Positions 43,903 to 57,000 of a DNA stretch of 64,000 nucleotides are shown one piece after another. Position numbers and translations under genes: made by a program. Source of the stretch: Dendrocalamus latiflorus (Eukaryota; Streptophyta; Magnoliopsida; Poales; Poaceae); the NCBI GenBank assembly GCA_017311315.1, contig CM029626.1:10549643-10613642 (forward strand), written 5' to 3'. The notes under the pieces were generated by a model that did no database searches, was not told the origin of the DNA, and was given only the letters and a program-made list of their open reading frames with translations. Within the stretch, counting starts at the first letter, position 1. The number at the start of each line of letters is the position of its first letter.

Positions 43903-44076
43903 CAGGGGCGGATCCAGCGGTGGGGCGGGGGGGGGCTCGAGCCCCCCCCTACCGCTACCGGACCCTTGGAGCCCCCCCCCCTAAATTTTTAGCCATAGAT
44001 GTATAATGTAGAAGGGGCTAAGGTCGAGCTGAAGGTACTTCAGCCCCTCCAAAAAATTTTCCTGGATCCGCCACTG
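43903..44076. mobile_element. hAT-type MITE (174 bp)
   Basis: Ends CAGGGGCGGATCCAG and CTGGATCCGCCACTG are inverted repeats, flanked by the 8-bp repeat GCTGGTTA (43895-43902 and 44077-44084). The interior holds runs of G and C. It shares its terminus with the element in the PPR pseudogene. Confidence 0.9.
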
Positions 44077-44084
44077 GCTGGTTA

Positions 44085-44876
44085 TGATATAGGGCCAGTG
44101 GCGACAGCAGCAGGATTGGAATCAGTCACAGCTGCAGCAAGGATGGCAAGGGCGTCCAAACCAGAGATGGATTTCGCATGAGCTATATTTGGAAGTACTT
44201 CGTAATTAGTATACTACCTTTATATTAGGCAATATATAGTAAGAAGAGCTCTAGTAGGAAGAGAGTCAAAGCCAAGCACGAGGTATAACTACGAGAGGAC
44301 ATTATGGCAAAAATCAGAGATGAGATGCAAAGCTTGATCAAAGATGAGATGCAAAGGTATAGAAAAAATTGGCAGGAAACCCTGCCACTCCTGTGCTAGG
44401 CAACCCCTCAACCGTCTGAGTAGCTGTGCGTCCGACCCTACCTTGGAAAGCAACCACAAATTTCCTATTGATGACATTCTGGTAATAATTATTATCTCTG
44501 AAATGCTCGATCCATTTATAGGCATGTTAGAATGGCTAATTTTGTATTGGTATGTAGGTGGTTACGAAGTGCAAACTCTAAGTGAGATATACCTCCATTG
44601 CCCTGTGCACTGCTCAGGGCCGGCGTATCCATCCGGGCCGGAGGCCTTGGTTTACGGTGTATCTCTAGCACTAGGTTTCGCAAAAGTGAATACGTGAATG
44701 TAAATGGTATTCATGCAAATTTCGAGAAAGCGAATGTAAATGGTATTCATGCAAATTTCAAGATCGTCCCACTGTAGATGCCCCTTAACGACGAGGTCAT
44801 GACTCTAGGGTAAGCCGTTGGAACATTCATCTAGTGACCCAAGAGGACATCTGCTTGGAGGCTCCTGTAGCTGGCC
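44085..44876. other. Spacer, probably decayed transposon
   Basis: No gene recognised. A local duplication at about 44690-44760 repeats GAATGTAAATGGTATTCATGC. Its position upstream of the 30-bp repeat and Ulp1 fossil suggests one degenerate transposon across 44600-46600. Confidence 0.4.
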
Positions 44877-45056
44877 AAGTCCACGAGAGCCATTTGCACC
44901 GGTGCGAAGTCCACTCAAGCTATTTGCACCAGTGCCAAGTCCATGAGAGCCATCAGCATCGGTGCTAAGTCCATGAGAGCCATTTACACCGGTGCCAAGT
45001 CCATAAGAGCTATCTGCACCGGTGCTAATTCCACAACCGCGATCCGCACCAACACT
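44877..45056 (+). repeat. Six 30-bp tandem repeats reading as a 10-residue repeat
   Basis: Units at 44877, 44907, 44937, 44967, 44997 and 45027, each near AAGTCCATGAGAGCCAT. In one plus frame they read KSTRAICTGA, KSTQAICTSA, KSMRAISIGA, KSMRAIYTGA, KSIRAICTGA, NSTTAIRTNT. The frame is open only from 44871 to a stop soon after 45056 and has no upstream ATG. The sixth unit is most diverged. Confidence 0.85.
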
Positions 45057-45224
45057 ACCTGCATAGACACAGCAAGGGCGTAGTGCATCTATATCTCATT
45101 GCCGGTTGACTACAGTGAAGTTGGCCTATAGCCAAGGCGACAAAGGCAAATCGAAGAAGACGGATGATGAGATCCCCTACTTGCCGTTGGTCTGAAAATT
45201 CGTACTAAGCATTTAAGCAAGCCG

Positions 45225-46290
45225 TTGGTCGTCCCAAAAGAGCGCCTCTTAACTCTAGAACTATCTTGCCAGAGATTATATATGTATTATATGGAACAGG
45301 CCAACAAGCCGGAGGAACAACGGCGCTCAGGTGCCAACGTCAAGTTCATGCCGCATCATCTACAGCACAATATTCATGATTGTATCTTCACAGTGACCTT
45401 TGAGGACTTATTCTTTCTCTTCGCACTCGACGCCTCACTCGTTCAATGCTGGATACCGTAAGTGTGTACAATCACGGTCTACGTTTATGTAATGCCGATA
45501 AATATCATATATAACTTATTGCTTTTGTGTGTGTGTAGATACATGGTGAGTGAAGCCAAATTAACGAAATCACCGATTGGTTTCCTTAATCCATGCTTGG
45601 TCGCCATAGATATCATCAAGGAGGATGCATCCTTCATCGATAATTATATTATAAAGGCATTGGAGGGTCACCGCGACAAGGAATTCATACTTATACCCTA
45701 CAACCAGGGGTAAGTGCTACACTAGTGGCTATACTTATTGATTGTACTTTATAAGCAACACAAACTTATGTATAATGACCATGACATGCCTATGTAGGTT
45801 CCACTGAATTCTAATTGTAATTATACCAAAATGGAACAGGTTAATATACCTTGATTCTGTAAAGAAGAACAAAACCGACTACACAATTGTCCAACAAGTA
45901 ATCAACAGGTAAACACATTTCCTAATAGATAACTCTATTATAGTATTTCCTTCCTTCCTAATGACTAAGGCTAACCTTTTAGAATCACGTAGGTCGTTCA
46001 CCACATACGTTGTAAAGGTACAAAAATGCAAGGTAAGGATCAACGCCTTGCAACACGTTCTAGATTTCCGGTATTCGCTAGTACAGATTAATCATATACA
46101 ATACTTTATAGTAATGCCTCTCGAACTAACAAATTTTATTTTCTTGTGCCACCAGCAGCCTTCGAGCAATAACACCTGTGGATTCTATGTTTGCCATAAC
46201 ATGCAACTACTCATCGGTTCCACGAAGAACAATCCTAAGGCTTGCCAATCTTGTGATAATTATTTCATACTTATCAATTTATATATGTAT
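45225..46290 (+). pseudogene. Ulp1-like (C48) protease domain fossil, transposon type
   Basis: Successive plus-strand pieces in changing frames resemble the C-terminal Ulp1-type cysteine protease of plant transposons: EDLFFLFALDASLVQCW, then GFLNPCLVAIDII with ALEGHRDKEFILIPYNQG, a His block FH-stop-ILIVIIPK (about 45800), the Asp block LIYLDSVKKNK (45845), and the Cys block NTCGFYVCHN (about 46170). So His, Asp and Cys positions can all be seen, but stops and shifts (for example TGA where Trp is expected after His) end the frame. Such domains occur in plant CACTA and Mutator-derived genes. No transposase is visible. Confidence 0.65.
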
Positions 46291-46399
46291 ACACGACATT
46301 GATCTTCATACCGACAAGTTCCGTCTATCACTACAACTCCGTTGGAATAGGCTAACCTCAAACATATTCGAGGATAGTGTGCATACTTCTTAATATCTA

Positions 46400-47601
46400 A
46401 AGTCATAAAAGAAAATAGGAAGTTCCACAATGTAGAATAAATTTCACTGGGATAAGATTGAGCTTAATCATTCATGTGTGTATTTATATTTCATTTCTGT
46501 TAATTGATTTGTGAAATAGATGTTTTTGTTTCTAAAATCAACTGAAATTTGTTGGAAATGATTATGTGTGTAGGGGAGTTACTCAGTAGAAATTAGCATG
46601 CACGGATGTATAGATAGCTCCCACATGATTTTATAGGAAGCTATAATTGAGTATGGTAATCTATACCATAGATAATCTAAGTACACTCTCAACCTTATGT
46701 TTAAACTAGTTACGTATCCGTGCGTTGCAACAGAACTTATTGAATGTATAGATAATCGTGCTATAGAAGATAGTTGTTCTGATCAGTTGGAAAGTGAAGA
46801 ATGATAAGAAGTTAAGATAATAGAGCGGTTGAAGGAGAATGGACCAACCACCAACTCATTCTTTTATAATAGTAAAGATAGGTATGGGTAAGTGGATATT
46901 ATCCTCTCTATACCTAAATTTAAATAAATATTCGATTTCTTATTATCCAATAGTGTGGTTATGAATTTAGATAAAAGTAATGGACACCGAGTGACAGCAC
47001 TACCCCCGGCTCCATGCGGCGTTGCGACGCCAGACCGTGCGTCGTCGAGGGCTCGATCGAGGCTCCCGGGTCCGGACACCTCAAGGATCGCGTGCACGGC
47101 GTGGTACATGGCACGTTGCCCCCGCTGAGCCCGGTCGTGCCTTGCAACGCTCATCTGTTCCGGCCTCATCAGACGCTCGGCGCTCGCACTCTGGCGCCTT
47201 AACGCGGCTCAACGGCATCATGTGGATCTGTTGGGCCGATGTAATGGGCTTTTGCCCCCTTTGCTCGGCTCCTGGTCTCGTCTCGCCCGATGCGCTGCGC
47301 CAACGCACATGCCCGCCCTCGCCAGGCAGCGCGCGGCAGCTCCCGCGACGAACTGTTGCCCTGATTCCGCTGTTCTAGCCCTGATACCAATTGAGCGGCT
47401 AGCCATGACTACGAATATAGTAGTGCTAGCGGTCACTACCCCATAGATAGGTCCTGGACTTGTTTGTCGGCCACGATTCATGCTGCGTAGTAGTGCACAC
47501 TGATTGACGGCTAACGCGGACGTCTCATTCGATTCAGAGGGCTGCAAAAAATTCCACCTGTGTCAGCATCTACCAGCAGTGGCTGTAAAATCATTTGCAA
47601 G
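46400..47601. other. Spacer with LTR-retroelement scrap
   Basis: Bases 46400-46980 are AT-rich without features. Bases 46985-47395 are GC-rich and end at CTGATACCAATTG, the complement of a primer-binding-type TGGTATCAG, so this is probably the 5' internal end of a retroelement on the minus strand. No LTR pair or recognisable domain. Confidence 0.4.
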
Positions 47602-47761
47602 CAGAGGGGCGGAGCTAGAATTTAGGTACCATGAAGGCCAAATAAATTATACAATATAATTATATTTGATAAAAATATTAAATAGTATTAACGACAATAA
47701 ATTTTTTTAAAATATGCAGAAGGACAGTGTGAATTTGGTGAGCCACCCCTCTCCGCCCGCC
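47602..47761. mobile_element. Degenerate hAT-type MITE (about 160 bp)
   Basis: Left end CAGAGGGGCGGAGCTAG; right end CACCCCTCTCCGCCCG is an imperfect inverse. The flanks TTGCAAG and CTTCAAG are only a partial match. It lies about 270 bp upstream of the PUP start codon. Confidence 0.4.
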
Positions 47762-48027
47762 TTCAAGACTGCAACAGCCAACAGCCCACCCTCGTTACGT
47801 GACGACCCCAAAACTATCTCGCATCAAACGCTGCATGCATGTAGCGGTTGGCTGGCAAGATAAGTATCTTTTCATTACGATCCAGCTGCGCACCAATGCA
47901 CGCACACGCCTGTAAAACTTGATATCCGCAGCCGGCATCATCGTTGTATCCAAATCTGGAGTCCTAGACGGACGCTTTTGCGCGTCCCGCTCACACACAG
48001 CGCCCCGCACGCACCCGCAGCGTAGGC

Positions 48028-51000
48028 ATGGACGTGGAAGCGCCCAAGGACTCGCTGCCGGCCCCGCCATCGCGGCGCGGCAAGGCGATGCGCCGGCTCC
48101 TCGTGGCGCTCAACTGCGGGATGCTTGCGCTGGGCGCCACGGGCGGGCCGCTCCTGAGCCGCCTCTACTACGGCAAGGGCGGCCACCGCCAGTGGCTCGC
48201 CTCCTGGCTCGAGACCGCCGGCTGGCCGCTGCTGCTGCTCCCCGTGGCGGCATCCTACCTCGGCCGGCGCGCGCGCGACCGCGGCGCACCGGTCGTGCTC
48301 ACCCCGCCGCGCATCCTGCTGGCCGCCGCGGCGCTCGGGCTCGTCACGGGCGCCGATGACTTCATATACGCCTACGGCCTCGCGTACCTGCCGGTGTCCA
48401 CCTCCGCCATCCTCATCTCCACGCAGCTCGCGTTCACGGTGTTCTTCGCGTTCCTCATCGTGCGGCAGAGGCTGACGGCGGCGTCCGTGAACGCCGTGGC
48501 GCTGCTCACGGTCGGCGCCATCGTGCTGGGACTACACGTCTCCTCGGATCGCCCCGCCGGGGTGAGCAGGGACCAGTACTGGCTGGGCTTCTTCCTGACC
48601 CTCGGCGCCGCCGCGCTGTACGGGCTCGTGCTCCCGCTCATCGAGCTCGCCTACAAGCGCGCCGCGGGAGGCGGCCGCGCCGTGACGTACGCGCTGGTGA
48701 TGGAGATGCAGCTGGTGATGGGCTTCTTCGCCACCGCGTTCTGTACCGTCGGCATGATCGTCAACAAGGACTTCCAGGTACCCACGTGTCCCCTACTACC
48801 CAGCTACTCCTACTGTACTAGCCCGATCAGGTAGTTTATAACTTCTACGTCTCGTGTTTAGTTCCAAGTTCCAACAAAGCGAAAACGAACAAAGAATCAT
48901 ACTGTGCTAGAACCTAGAAGTAGATGAGGATTTGGTTGTTTTTGGCTTTGGCTTTGGGTTCCTACAATTATTTCGACCGCGGCTGTTCAAAAACTTTAAA
49001 TACATGAATTACGTGTTAACTTCCTAGCTAGAAGATAGTCACCAAGTTGTCAGGATCTGATTCCATGTAGGATCTTTTGATCTTTTTTTTTTGTTTAACA
49101 GGATCGGAACAATTATATTAGATATTTAAAGCATATATTTTTATATAAAATTAAATTATATTTCAAAATGTGCAAGTCTTTAGTAGATTTTTTGAATTTA
49201 ATTTTGTAATTTGAGTGCACTTATTCATATTATATTGAATTAAGGTTTATTTTTAAAAATTATTTAATTTTTAATAAATTAATAGTCTAATAATCTAAAA
49301 TGTCAAAGATAATACTTTTTTTTACCTTAGAACAACATATAAACAACAAAAATAAAGCAAATTAAATCAGTCTAACTTAAATTAGCAATAGATAATATCA
49401 AACTTTATATCATAATATAGTTTATTGTCAGTATCATGATCCTACTCGATCTTGAGCATGGACTCTATACGATCCTACCTTCGGGATCATGATTCTATGA
49501 AATTTCCATCCATGCATCATCTGTGTTATGTTGGCCTCGTGGGATCATACTATTTGTGTTACGATCGAAACAACCTTGGTAGCACTACAGTGATACTTAA
49601 AAACTCCTGATTTCCAAACGAAACCTTAAGATTCCAGCTTAACAAGACTATTTTACTAAGACCGAGTAGTACTAGTACGAGTAGAATTTTATGTTGGACT
49701 CTATGCATGGATTGTCATGTGTGGTATTTGAAGGCCCTCTAGGATCTCCTAGGGTTTAGATCTAGGGGTTTTCTATTGTGCGTTCGGGTTCTTGAGGGAT
49801 ACCGAGAGGGAGTGGGGTACCAACCTTCCGACGGCGTGGAGGAGGACGAGGCCATCTCGGGTTCGGCGGTGAAGATCTGCGCACGGGCAGCGACGGTCGG
49901 GGAAGAGGTGCTGCGCTCCTCTGCGGCGTGTCCCGGGCGGCGGCGTGTCCCTGGCGGCGGTGAACGGCGGCGGTGGTGCTTCCCGTCGGCTCAGCGCCCC
50001 CTCAACAGATCGGTCTTAGGGTTTGTCGGTGGGGGTGACGGCGGCGCGGTCAACCTCGTGATGCGTGCCGCCCGGCCCCCACCTCTGTATTTATAGCGCT
50101 GGCGACAGGGGCCCACCAGCCAAACGGGCTGGGCGCCCCCGATCAGGGCGCGGTCAAGGGATGGGCTTTGGCCGTTGGGCCAAAGCCCTGAGATCACTCT
50201 AACATTCTCCCCCTTGATCTCAATCTATACTTTATCTTTAATTACTTTTGACTTTACACATTCCATCACAGATTAGTGCATAGAACATGTCTCATCGTCA
50301 CGGTCAATCGCCGATAGATTCAACAGTTACAATACACCTCCCTGTTCTGAAACAGTTACTTTAATCTTTGGGCCATCTTTTAGTCCAGGAATCATAGGTT
50401 TTCCCTTAAACCCATGACGGCTACATGTTCTCTGAACACGTTGGGTGGTAAGCCTTTAGTAAGCGGATCCGCTAACATCTTTGCGGTACTTATGTGCTCA
50501 AGACTTATAATTTGATCCCGAACTTTATCTTTCACAACATAGTACTTTATGTCAATGTGTTTGGCAGCACCACTTGACTTATTGTTGTGGGCATACGTTA
50601 CTGCGGGTTCATTATCGCAGTACAACTTAAGTGGTCTATTGATGTCGTCAACCACTTTTAAACCGGGTATGAACTTCTTTAGCCAGTTCACCTGCCCCGT
50701 GGCCTCATAACATGCTACAAACTCGGCATACATTGTGGACGATGTAGTTACGGTTTGTTTTGAGCTTTTCCACGATATAGCTCCTTTAGCGAGAGTGAAC
50801 ACATATCCGGATGTAGACTTTCTATCATCTCCCGCAAAATCAGAATCTGTATACCCCACTATATGGAGTGAATCTGATCTTCTGTATGTCATCATGAGGC
50901 CTTTTGTTCCTTGCAAATAACGCAAGACTTTCTTTATCAATTTCCAATGTTCTATTCCAGGATTGCTCTGGAATCTGCCAAGTAACCCGGTAACAAATGC

Positions 51001-54000
51001 TAAGTCAGGGCGTGTGCACACTTGAGCATACTGTAAGCTTCCGACAGCTGAAGCATATGGAACCGCTTTCATTTGATCGATCTCATACTGGTTCCTGGGG
51101 CATTGAAAATCCCCATATCTGTCGCCCTTGACTATAGGTGCAGGTGATGGACTACATTTATGCATACCAAATTTCTTTAAGACTTTCTCTATGTATGCCT
51201 TTTGTGACAGTCCCAATACCCCTTTGTTTCTATCTCGGTGAATTTCGATCCCTAGAACGAATGAAGCTTCACCAAGGTCTTTCATATCGAAGTTTGAGGA
51301 CAGAAACTTCTTTGTCTCCAGTAGCAGACTGACATCACTACTAGCCAGTAGGATATCATCCACATACAGGATTAGGAAGATAAACTTCCCATCTTTAAAC
51401 TTTGCATAAACACAGTTGTCCTCTACATTCTCTTTAAACCCAAATTTTCTTATTGTACTGTCAAACTTCAAGTACCACTGTCTTGAAGTTTGCTTTAACC
51501 CATAAATCGATTTCTTTAGGCGGCATCCCATTCTTTCATTTCCTTCCACGACAAAACCTTTCGGTTGTGCCATGTAAACATTTTCCTCCAAATCCCCATT
51601 AAGAAATGCCGTCTTTACATCCATCTGATGTAATTCTAAATCATAATGTGCTACTAATGCCATTATGATTCTGAAGGAATCTTTACATGAGACTGGAGAA
51701 AATGTCTCATTGTAATCAATCCCTTCTCTTTGCGTAAAGCCTTTCGCCACAAGTCGCGCTTTGTATCTTTCTATATTCCCTTGGGAGTCAAGCTTTGTCT
51801 TGTAGACCCATTTACAGCCTACTGTTTTGGCTCCTTTAGGAATAATTTCCAAGTCCCAGACTTTATTAGTCTTCATGGACCTCATTTCCTCTTCCATGGC
51901 ATCAAGCCATTTTGAGGAATTTTCGCTTCTCATGGCTTCTTCAAATGAGGTGGGATCATCCTTCATTTGAAATTCCTCTGTATGATAAATCTGATAATCA
52001 TCAGAAATAGCTGATCTTCTTACTCTTTGAGACCTCCTCGGAGCCTCCTCATTTGGTACATCTACTGTTTGAGGCTGCTGTTGCTCCCCCTCATCTGTGG
52101 CAATAGGTTCTATATGATCCTGAAGAGCAAGTTCTTCATTCTCATTCATTGTTGCCACGGGAGGAACAATAACAGGTGCTGGCACCACAGTGTCTTGCAC
52201 CGTCGGTGCAGCGACAGCAGGTAGTGTGAAGAATGGCTCTTGAATCATCGGAGTGGGCGCATACACCCGCTTCTCTTCAAGGTCAATCTCTCGAGCTACC
52301 ATGCTCCCCCTCATCATTTCATCCTCTAAGAAGACAGCATGTCTCGTTTCTACAAACTTTGTATATCTGTTTGGACAGTATAAACGATAACCTTTTGACT
52401 TTTCAGGGTAGCCAATGAAATGGCAACTTACTGTTTTGGGATCAAGTTTCCCAAGGTTTGGGTTAAATACTTTAGCCTCAGCAGGACTCCCCCACACACG
52501 TAAGTGGTTTAGTGAGGGAACTCTTCCTGTCCACAACTCGTACGGTGTTTTGGGCACCGACTTACTAGGCACTCTGTTGAGAATATGAATGGCGGTTTTC
52601 AACGCCTCCATCCACAAACTCAATGGGAGTGTGGAGTAGCTCATCATACTTCGCACCATATCCATCAGGGTACGGTTGCGTCTTTCAGCTACTCCATTTT
52701 GCTGAGGTTCGCCCGGCATCGAATACTGGGCCACTATTCCATTTTCCTGTAAAAACCTCGCAAAAGGTCCAGGAACTTGTCCATATGGGGTATGTCGACC
52801 GTAGTACTCCCCCCACGATCTGATCGGACTATCTTAATCTTTAAATCGTGTTGGTTTTCAATTTCAGCCTTAAATATCTTGAATTTATCCAAGGCTTCAT
52901 TTCTTTCTTTAATTGGATAAATATATCCATAACGGGAGTAATCATCTGTGAATGTTATGAACGAGTCATATCCATCCACACTTTTCACAGGAAAAGGACC
53001 ACAAATATCTGTGTGAATAATTTGTAGAACTCCTGTGCTTCTTTTAGCGTCTTTTTTAATTTTCTTTACATATTTTCCTTTAATGCATTCTCTGCATTGT
53101 TCTAAGTCTGAGAACTCTAATGGAGGAAGGATATCATTCTTTACTAGTCTTTCTATTCTCCCCCTCGAAATATGGCCTAAACGATAGTGCCATAATTTCG
53201 ACGACTCATCTAGAGTTCTCTTTCGTTTTCTGTTTACATTCGTAGACGAGGATTCAATCACTTTCTCGCACGCAACGTTCTCATTATCGCATACGACATT
53301 CACATCATCACACAATGATAACAAATAAAGCTCATTCTGTAATATGGCAATACCAACACATTCTTTATTAAACATTATTTCGCACTTGCCATTTCCAAAA
53401 TTGCAATCATAACCATCTTTGTCCAAATTTGACACACTAATCAAATTCCTCTGTAAAGAGGGTACAAAAAGGACATCTCTAAGTAGAAGAGTGGAGCCAT
53501 TAGCTAATTCTAATGAAAGATCGCCAACGGCTTCAACTTCAGCTTCGACTCCATTTGCGACTTTAACGCATCTTTCTTTTCTTTGCATAGTCCTCGTCGA
53601 ACGGAATCCCTGTAAAGAATTAGCAACATGAACAGTTGCTCCTGAGTCAATCCACCAAGTGGATTTCGAATATTGTACATACAGGCATTCATTTATAAAG
53701 GTAATAATGTTCTCACCTTTCTTAGCCATTATCATCTTTAAGTAGTCAGGACAATCCTTCTTGTAGTGTCCCGTCTTCTTGCAGTGAAGGCACTGGTCTT
53801 TGTCTACAGCAAATTTGTTCTGTTGAGGCTGATGTACATGGGTTTTGCCCTTGTTCTTTGAGAAGGGGTTACTGTTGTAATTCTTTTTCTTGTTTTCCCT
53901 CACAAAGTTGATAGCACCACCATGTGAGGATTTGATTCTTTCCTCCTCTTGCACGCACATAGCTATGCACTTTTCCATGTCCCATTTCTCGGGCTGCATA

Positions 54001-57000
54001 TTATAGTTGACAACAAAAGTGTCAAACTCTTTTGGCAAAGAAGCAAAAACCAAATGAATAAGGAACTCATCCTTGAGAGCCAAATCCATCGGTTTCAGTT
54101 TAGATGCCAAGTTGCTCATTCTAAGAATGTGCTCTCTTATGCCATTGCCACCGCCAGAATACCTCTCTGTTACCAGCTGCTTAATCAGCTGTGTAGCATA
54201 AGTCTTTGAAGAGCCAGTGAACTGACTCTTTATTTTATCGAGATATTCAGTGACAGTGTCACACTCTGCAATTGAGCCCAAAATAGCAGGCTCAATTGTG
54301 TTATTTATCACAGCCATACATTTCTTGTTGGCTGTGGTCCATTTCTTATGATCAAGGTCATAAGACATCTGTAAGGGAGCATGATCCCTCTGTCTTTTCT
54401 GCCATGCAGTGTCATCCTCATTCTGTTCCCTCACTGGCGCCAAAGGCTCAGTGGGACGTGCTGTAGTGAGGACCCAGTCCACCTCAGCTAAGATAAAAGC
54501 TAAATCTAACTTTTTCTTCCACTCTCCATAATTATCACCTTTGAGAGTGGGGATTTCTCTAATACAACTCATTAAGTTGTATCCTCCTGAAAAAATATTT
54601 CAAATACAGTGAGAACGTAACATCAAAATTATATGCCTTATTTCCAACGTTGGTCAAAAATACGACATACAATTTAAATCAATTTTATCATACATTAAAT
54701 CTACATCACCGTTGGGCAGAAATAGAAATAATGCATGAAATCAACATTAAAAAATTTATAATACTGTTATTAACAACGTTGGTCAGAAAATAACAATATC
54801 ATAAATTTCTGGAAATTTTATCTATTTTTCCAAAATTAAATTCTCCCGTTGGTTCGAATTTAATAATGAAAAACAATTAACATTAACTTTTGCAGCGGAA
54901 ACTGTAATTATTCTAAAAAAAATTCATTATTCAGAAGCATTATCACTGTACACAATTTAATCTCTGGAAAAATAACACGTTGGTGCAAAAATTTACAGAG
55001 ATTTTAAATCAAATTTCAATCAAATTCATTAAAAAAATGCTTCTGAAAATCAATAAAAATCAATTTTCTTGATTTACTGTGCAAAACCGGCCATTTGGCC
55101 CGGCCCACGCGACCGCGGCCCAGCCGGCCTGCGCTTCACCCGTGCGCGCGCCCGCGGCGGCCCACGCGCCTGCGGCCTTGGCGGCCTCTCTCGCGCGCCT
55201 CACGCGCCCACGTGCGCGCGGACGCCAACAGCGCCGCGGCCCATCTTATCTCAGCCGTCCACGCGCGATCCAACGGCCGGATCCTCGCGCTGCCGCGGCC
55301 TTCGGCGGACCGCACCGCGACGGCGCGATCCGAGCCGTTCACGCGTGATCCGGCGGCTCCCGTTCCGCGCGCCCGCACCGCAACCTGGGCCTGGGCCGGA
55401 ATTTCTCTCGCCCGCCTGGGCCGGATCCCGCTCGCGTGCGCTCGGCGCGATCTCAGCCATCCGTCGCCATCCGACGGCTGAGCATCGTTTTCGCCCGATC
55501 AAAACCGGCGCGCGGCCGACGCCCCGTAACCCTAGGTCATTTATTTCCTCCCCCCCTCTCTCGCCTCATGCCCGAGCGAAATCAGCGGCGGCGGCGGCGG
55601 CGGCGGCGACCTCCACGCCGCCGGAGAAGGAGATGACGACGCCACCGCGGGCCCTCTCGCCGGCGTGCGCGCTCCCCTGAGAGGGAGCGCGCCGCCGTCG
55701 AGCGGCTCCGTGTTGGCGCCCTGTCCCGCACGTCGGCGGTGACCGCACGTGGAGCGCCGGCGAGCCCACGGCTCGGTCGATCCCCCGCACGCCAGCGACG
55801 ACGACGGCCCGGCGACGACCAGGTGAGTCGGTTCTTTTCAGATCTAGGGTTTCCCCTTCTCTGTTCTTTCTTTCTTTTCCGCACGTCGGCGGTCGTGGTT
55901 CTAGGGTTAGGGGTTTTCTCTTTTCTTTCTTTTCTCCGCATAGATCTACGCCTAGGGGTTGGGCTCTGATACCATTGAAGGCCCTCTAGGATCTCCTAGG
56001 GTTTAGATCTAGGGGTTTTCTATTGTGCGTTCGGGTTCTTGAGGGATACCGAGAGGGAGTGGGGTACCAACCTTCCGACGGCGTGGAGGAGGACGAGGCC
56101 ATCTCGGGTTCGGCGGTGAAGATCTGCGCACGGGCAGCGACGGTCGGGGAAGAGGTGCTGCGCTCCTCTGCGGCGTGTCCCGGGCGGCGGCGTGTCCCTG
56201 GCGGCGGTGAACGGCGGCGGTGGTGCTTCCCGTCGGCTCAGCGCCCCCTCAACAGATCGGTCTTAGGGTTTGTCGGTGGGGGTGACGGCGGCGCGGTCAA
56301 CCTCGTGATGCGTGCCGCCCGGCCCCCACCTCTGTATTTATAGCGCTGGCGACAGGGGCCCACCAGCCAAACGGGCTGGGCGCCCCCGATCAGGGCGCGG
56401 TCAACGCCCTGAGATCACTCTAACAGTATTTTCTTGGATCATGCATGGAAACATCAGGGGGAATATACGCCTGTAATCTGGTCAACAACGGCAACGGTAC
56501 AAACCCCAGACTTGCAATCTGGACCCTGAAGTAGCCATCAACACTTCAATTCCCGAATAATTTTGGGGATAATTCATGACATAATTTTGCTGCCTTCGAA
56601 AAGATTGGCGTTGGGCCATTCCTCATGGCATCAATTGCATGCCTATAGTGAAAAGGACCGGGCGATTCGTCTAGTGCGTGGCAGTTATCCTGCTGCGTTT
56701 GCGTGAGAGCCTTTCAAGCCCAAGTCATGCGTCTAATTTCGTCACGGAATAAGGAGAAGGACAACGGCGCTGTCCACTTTGATCCAAAGTAATCAAATCA
56801 ATTATTGGCGGAGACTTGGATTGTGAGACTATGACAAAGATTATGGCTGAAAAGAAAATCTTTGCGCTGAATTCATTCGCCTTTAATTTTAATGGTCATG
56901 TCGAACTGAATTCTCAGCACTTAACTTCTTCTGCTTGTGTGGATGCTCTGTTCTGTGGTATGAGCCATCAGGAAGCATGTCATGTCATGAAAGTAGAGCT

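Larger units (their letters stand above)
49729..56425 (-). mobile_element. Young Copia retrotransposon in the PUP intron
   Basis: LTRs 49729-50204 (476 bp) and 55976-56425 (450 bp) start TGAAGGCCCTC and end CTCTAACA. The pentamer GTATT flanks both sides (49724-49728 and 56426-56430). By eye the LTRs are identical except for a 26-bp segment missing from the right one. On the minus strand the primer-binding site TGGTATCAGAGCCC follows the 5' LTR and the purine tract AAGGGGGAGA precedes the 3' LTR. Two large minus-strand frames cover gag-pol. It is antisense to the host gene and probably recent. Confidence 0.96.

Noticed and set aside
44877..45056. CRISPR-like array
   Set aside because: The 30-bp units are directly adjacent with no spacers and the host is a plant; it is a protein-type tandem repeat.
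48778..48834. Extension of the first PUP protein past 48777
   Set aside because: The GTACCC donor and the family-typical continuation in exon 2 at 58652 show that this part is intron.
55069..55680. 203-codon open frame upstream of Copia gag
   Set aside because: GC-rich leader, on the strand opposite to gag, with low-complexity translation.
49776..56343. Identical 106-codon frames at 49776-50096 and 56023-56343
   Set aside because: They are the same LTR sequence twice, antisense to the element, not a duplicated gene.
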